This document shows, piece after piece, positions 31,032 through 34,155 of a stretch of 34,155 nucleotides of DNA; positions within the stretch are counted from its first letter, which is position 1; each line of letters opens with the position of its first letter. Source of the stretch: Chloroflexota bacterium (GTDB lineage Bacteria > Chloroflexota > Anaerolineae > Aggregatilineales > Phototrophicaceae); contig WTGB01000113.1 in NCBI GenBank assembly GCA_011523735.1, positions 1 through 34,155 of the forward strand, written 5' to 3'. The notes beneath the pieces are model-generated. The model was not told the DNA's origin, did no database searches, and worked only from the letters and a program-made list of their open reading frames with translations. The position numbers and the translations under genes are program-made.

Positions 31032-32384
31032 CTACAACCAGCCTTCTTCAATGTCGACACTCAATTGACCGGCGCAGGGAGCAAAAGTCGCCGGCTCAAT
31101 AATAGGCTCCTCTTCCCCCGCTTCGATCATCCGCCGTATCAGACGCAAGCGCAAGACATCCGCGACCTCGCGGTGCGACTCGCAGTCAATGCGATTATGC
31201 AACTCATTGGGATCAGCCAGCAGATCGTATAGCTCAGTTTCGATATAGCTGTCGCTGGCTGCGTCGTTCCAGCCGTCTTTACGGGGCGCGGTCACAGCGT
31301 ATTTCCAGCGTCGGCTGCGGATCGCCCGGCCTAAATGAGACTCGCTGAGCTGGATGAAGGCTTCCTGTTGCCAATCCTCCGCTTCGCCCCGCAGCAAAGG
31401 CAGGATTGAGCGGCCTTGCATCTGCTCCGGCACGGGAATGCCAGCGGCGTCCAGCAGGGTCGGCGGCAGATCGAGCAGGCTGACCATCTGCCCCAGGCGT
31501 CCGCCGCCATTGAAGGGTCCGCCATGGAACATGGTCGGCACGCGTACTGAGGCATCATGGCAACTGCGCTTGTATTCGGCGTTGCGCGTCTTGAAGTGGC
31601 AGCCGTGATCAGATGTGAACAAGATGATCGTATTATCCAGCAGGTCAAGGCTGATCAGGGCGTCAACCAGCCGGCCGAGAGCCTCGTCCAGCCGCTTGAT
31701 CATGCCCAGATAACCGGCCATGTGCTGATGCGCCGAGCCGCCCAGCGCCGCCAGGTCCGGCGGCAGCCAGCGACTTCGATAGCGTTCGTAATAGCCGACG
31801 GGCGGCGGAAAGTCGTCGCGGTGGTTTTGATGATGCGGCTCGATAAAGGAACTGAAGAGGAAGAAGGGACGATCTTGATGCTCATCAATATAACGAATCA
31901 TGGCATCGGTCTGGGCGTCAACGCGATAGCCGGGCAGTTTCCGCGCCGCGCCATCGCCATCGTACATCACCGTGTCGTAAGCATCCGAGGTGAATTCCAG
32001 CAAATTTGACGCCAGCCAATAATCATAACCGCCCCGCTGCTCCGGTGAGACGGGACCAATGCCTTCATCCGCCAAGTGCCATTTGCCGATGTAAGCCGTG
32101 TCATAACCGGCTTCGCTGAAATAACGCGCCAGGGTGCGGCTCTCAGGCGGCAGCGCGATGCCATTGCGGTAACAGCCGGTTTCGGTGGCGTATAATCCCG
32201 TCTGCAAGCAGGCTCGCGCCGGACCGCAAACTGGCTGGCAAGTGATGGAATAGTGGACATCGGTGCCCGCTCGCGCGAGGCGGTCGAAGTTGGGAGTGAG
32301 ATCCAGCGGGTTGCCGTGGATGCCAGTTGTGTCCCAGCGCTGCTGGTCCGTGAAGAAGACGATGATGTTGGGGGGAGCGTTCAT
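31032..32384 (-). CDS. Sulfatase (formylglycine-type arylsulfatase family)
   Basis: A 450-residue S1-type sulfatase that hydrolyses sulfate esters, here probably of sulfated sugars. The N-terminal core IIVFFTDQQRWDTTG gives the Asp13 metal ligand. Cys53 in CGPARACLQTG matches the CxPxRxxLxTG motif in which Cys is converted to formylglycine, so a formylglycine-generating enzyme must exist elsewhere. GKWHLADEG (about 98) and TSDHGCHF (about 258) are further metal or substrate motifs. No signal peptide is seen, so it may be cytoplasmic. ATG 32384 lies 1 nt past the stop of the upstream coiled-coil gene, giving coupling; a longer TTG frame to 32405 would overlap that gene. Confidence 0.92.
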   Translation of the reverse strand: MNAPPNIIVFFTDQQRWDTTGIHGNPLDLTPNFDRLARAGTDVHYSITCQPVCGPARACLQTGLYATETGCYRNGIALPPESRTLARYFSEAGYDTAYIGKWHLADEGIGPVSPEQRGGYDYWLASNLLEFTSDAYDTVMYDGDGAARKLPGYRVDAQTDAMIRYIDEHQDRPFFLFSSFIEPHHQNHRDDFPPPVGYYERYRSRWLPPDLAALGGSAHQHMAGYLGMIKRLDEALGRLVDALISLDLLDNTIILFTSDHGCHFKTRNAEYKRSCHDASVRVPTMFHGGPFNGGGRLGQMVSLLDLPPTLLDAAGIPVPEQMQGRSILPLLRGEAEDWQQEAFIQLSESHLGRAIRSRRWKYAVTAPRKDGWNDAASDSYIETELYDLLADPNELHNRIDCESHREVADVLRLRLIRRMIEAGEEEPIIEPATFAPCAGQLSVDIEEGWL

Positions 32385-32385
32385 A

Positions 32386-32727
32386 TCAGGACAACTGCGC
32401 GACAATGAAGGCTGCTGCCGCGATGATCACGGCAGTCAGAGCAATCGCCGTGCCGATCATCCACATGATGAGTTCGCGTAGTCGCTTTTCGGTTGTCACC
32501 TTCAGGTCAGAAATCTGATCCTGCAAATCAGACCGCGTCTCGACTACCAGCGTTTCCAAGCGCGCCACATCAGCTTTCGTAGCCACATGCGGCTCTTCCG
32601 CTTCGCGAGCGCTTTCAATGCGCGAAACCCGCTGTTCGATTTGCCCGACGCGCTCCACGACGCGGGCATGAGAAATCTGCTCTAAAGCCTCTACGCGCTG
32701 CGTCAAGCTCGCGCTTGATTCCGCCAT
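32386..32727 (-). CDS. C-terminally anchored coiled-coil protein
   Basis: A 113-residue protein: heptad-like coiled coil about 6-84 (TQRVEALEQ, RVGQIEQRVSRIES, ARLETLVVETRSDLQDQISDLK), then one membrane helix about 88-110 (IMWMIGTAIALTAVIIAAAAFIVA). Such tail-anchored coiled coils resemble phage-like XhlA or DUF1640 types, but no firm match is claimed. ATG 32727 has AGGAG upstream. It directly precedes the sulfatase (1-nt gap), so they are one transcript, although a shared role is not obvious. Confidence 0.75.
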   Translation of the reverse strand: MAESSASLTQRVEALEQISHARVVERVGQIEQRVSRIESAREAEEPHVATKADVARLETLVVETRSDLQDQISDLKVTTEKRLRELIMWMIGTAIALTAVIIAAAAFIVAQLS

Positions 32728-32756
32728 ACGTCTCCTCTTGTGAGAAAGCCAAGCCC

Positions 32757-32775
32757 CTGTATCTGAACTATACAG
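32757..32775. promoter_or_regulatory. Inverted repeat in the divergent gap (candidate operator)
   Basis: CTGTAT (32757-32762) and ATACAG (32770-32775) with 7 nt between lie in the 191-bp gap between the divergent coiled-coil gene and the U32-like gene. This could be a repressor site, for example GntR-like, for either unit. The rest of the gap shows no gene and no clear promoter. Confidence 0.35.
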
Positions 32776-32918
32776 CGAACATGGCCTGCAAACAAGCCAT
32801 CAGTCTAATCTCCGCGCTCCTGCATAACCAATGTGGAGTTCTGAAAGGTCTGTGGCACATAGCGCTGTTTTTCGCTAGACTGCGCAGGCGGCGAAATTTT
32901 AGCGAAATCGGACTACCC

Positions 32919-33854
32919 ATGCAAAGAGTACGCGACTTCCTGCAAAGCAAGGGCTACCCGCCCGGCGAGCTATACGACCTGCCGAGCTCGACAAAGCGCT
33001 TCCCCGATGGCGCGCAATACCGCATCGAAATCCCCAGCACAGAGGGACCGCGGGCGCTGGCGGCGGTGCTGGAAGAGGCGGAACGACTGGGCGTCACCAT
33101 CCACCGTGTCTCGCAGGGCAGCGGCATCTGGATGCTGACCGACGCCGAGATTCGCGAAATGTGCCAGCTGGGCGCCGACGCCGGCATCGAAGTCAGTCTC
33201 TTCGTCGGACCGCGAGCCGCCTGGGGCACAAGCGCGCAAGTTCGGTCGAGCGCCGGAAAGAACCTGGCCGCCCGCCTGCGCGGCTTGGACGAGGTGATCT
33301 ACGCCACCGAAGATGTCATCCGCGGCTGCGAACTGGGTTTGCGCTCGGTTCTAGTCGCCGATGAAGGGCAGCTTTGGCTGGTCAACGAGATGAAAAGAGC
33401 CGGGGAATTGCCCGCCGATTTGGTCGTCAAGATCTCGGTGCAGATGGGCGCGGCCAATCCGATCTCGGTCAAGCTGCTCGAAGACATGGGCGCGGGCACT
33501 TACAATGTCCCCACTGATTTGACGCTCCCGCAGATGGCGGCGATACGCGCGGCGGTTGATTTGCCGCTAGATGTGTACGTGGAATCGCCTGATGATTTCG
33601 GCGGCTTCTTGCGGCATTATGAGACGCCGAAAATGATTCGAGTAGCGGCGCCAATGTATGTCAAGCTGGGTCTGCGCAATGCCCCGAATATCTATCCCAG
33701 CGGCATACACATTGAAGATATGGCTGTCAAGCAGTCGCGGGAGCGGGTGCATCGGACGGCGCTGGTGATGAATATCATCAAGCGCTACGCGGGGGACGCG
33801 CTGATGGGTGATGTGGGCGCGGCGGATTTGGGGATACCGGAGAGGGACTCATGA
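32919..33854 (+). CDS. U32-peptidase-like TIM-barrel protein, sugar-acid cluster type
   Basis: A 311-residue soluble protein. The start at ATG 32919 (MQRVRDFLQSKGYPPGELYD) is preferred over a long frame from 32715 through the divergent gap, although its ribosome site is weak. Repeating beta-alpha segments are visible (LVVKISVQMGAANPISVKLL, GAGTYNVPTDLTLPQM, LDVYVESPDDFGGF). They fit a TIM barrel resembling U32 peptidase-like proteins found beside enolase-superfamily genes. The usual catalytic set of U32 peptidases is not evident, so a non-peptidase enzyme or binding protein is as likely. The next gene overlaps its end by ATGA, an operon. Confidence 0.6.
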   Translation: MQRVRDFLQSKGYPPGELYDLPSSTKRFPDGAQYRIEIPSTEGPRALAAVLEEAERLGVTIHRVSQGSGIWMLTDAEIREMCQLGADAGIEVSLFVGPRAAWGTSAQVRSSAGKNLAARLRGLDEVIYATEDVIRGCELGLRSVLVADEGQLWLVNEMKRAGELPADLVVKISVQMGAANPISVKLLEDMGAGTYNVPTDLTLPQMAAIRAAVDLPLDVYVESPDDFGGFLRHYETPKMIRVAAPMYVKLGLRNAPNIYPSGIHIEDMAVKQSRERVHRTALVMNIIKRYAGDALMGDVGAADLGIPERDS

Positions 33855-34155
33855 AAATCAGCAATGTCAGCACGATGGTGATGGGAACGCCCTGGCGCAA
33901 TCTGCTCTTCGTCAAGGTGGAGACGGACGACGGTTTGGTCGGCTGGGCTGAGGCGAGACCGGTCGGCGGCGTCGGACCCGTCATTGGCTACCTGAAGGAA
34001 TCCGTACCCGATTTCGTTTTGGGGCAAGATCCGTTTAATACGGAATCCATGACCTACCGCATGCTGCGCGAGACTTATGGCCGCGCCGGCGAGATCGCCA
34101 TGACCGGCATCGCCCTGCTCGAGATCGCCTGTTGGGACATCATCGGCAAGGCGCT
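33851..34155 (+). CDS. Enolase-superfamily dehydratase/racemase, N-terminal part (runs off window)
   Basis: The first 101 residues of a mandelate racemase/muconate lactonising enzyme-type protein: MKISNVSTMVMGTPWRN, then LLFVKVETDDGLVGWAEARP (the capping-domain strand pair VxVxTDDGxxGWGE) and GIALLEIACWDIIGKA, the helix leading to the barrel. The barrel with metal ligands and Lys/His acid-base residues lies beyond the window, so substrate cannot be read. Mannonate, fuconate or galactarate dehydratase types are likely from neighbours. The ATG overlaps the previous stop. Confidence 0.8.
   Translation, partial: MKISNVSTMVMGTPWRNLLFVKVETDDGLVGWAEARPVGGVGPVIGYLKESVPDFVLGQDPFNTESMTYRMLRETYGRAGEIAMTGIALLEIACWDIIGKA

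Overview
The window (about 34 kb, moderately GC-rich, about 38 genes, no rRNA or tRNA seen) looks like ordinary chromosome of a free-living heterotrophic bacterium, most likely a Chloroflexota (Anaerolineae-like) lineage. That assignment is an inference from gene repertoire (long PriA, FbaB-type aldolase, Uma2 protein, PIG-L, PhyH, C39 peptidase with TPR, DHA2 exporters) and from short GTAG-headed hairpin repeats. No marker gene proves it.

Layout. 1-396: tandem palindromic repeats, then an AT-rich stretch with a strong promoter overlapped by an inverted repeat. 397-2435: a secreted SH3-like protein and a mannonate dehydratase-like enzyme. 2443-6538 (minus): two paralogous 14-helix DHA2 exporters and two small membrane proteins. 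6628-11646: priA, an arylamine N-acetyltransferase-like gene and class I fructose-bisphosphate aldolase fbaB. 11811-13600: an unknown helical protein, a PhyH-type dioxygenase and a small membrane protein. 13644-16083 (minus): MFS exporter plus glycosyltransferase. 16196-16777 (minus): a RelE-type toxin-antitoxin pair. 16889-19608: PIG-L deacetylase, FAH-family hydrolase and NAD-dependent epimerase. 19619-22655: Uma2 nuclease-like gene, sppA and a DUF488 gene. 22945-26858: oligoendopeptidase F, a HEPN-like gene with a small partner, and a GH4 glycosidase. 26872-29833: five consecutive paralogous small membrane-protein genes. 29847-32727 (minus): C39 peptidase, sulfatase and an anchored coiled-coil protein. 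32919-34155: a U32-like TIM-barrel protein and the start of an enolase-superfamily gene that runs off the window.

How they work together. Carbohydrate and sugar-acid catabolism is the recurring theme: mannonate dehydratase, FAH hydrolase plus epimerase, GH4 glycosidase, sulfatase, enolase-superfamily enzyme, and aldolase for central metabolism. Around it sit export (three MFS genes), proteolysis (SppA, PepF, C39) and small defence or stress modules (RelE pair, possible HEPN pair).

Most notable: the five-gene membrane family downstream of the GH4 gene. A decayed copy of the GH4 3' end lies between the second and third paralogs, so the array seems to have grown by duplications that included the glycosidase. 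The last two paralogs share a 31-residue block whose seven nucleotide differences are all synonymous. Also notable are 25-bp hairpin repeats with compensatory stem changes and a GTAG foot, as in REP elements mobilised by RAYT transposases, and the possible HEPN gene pair.
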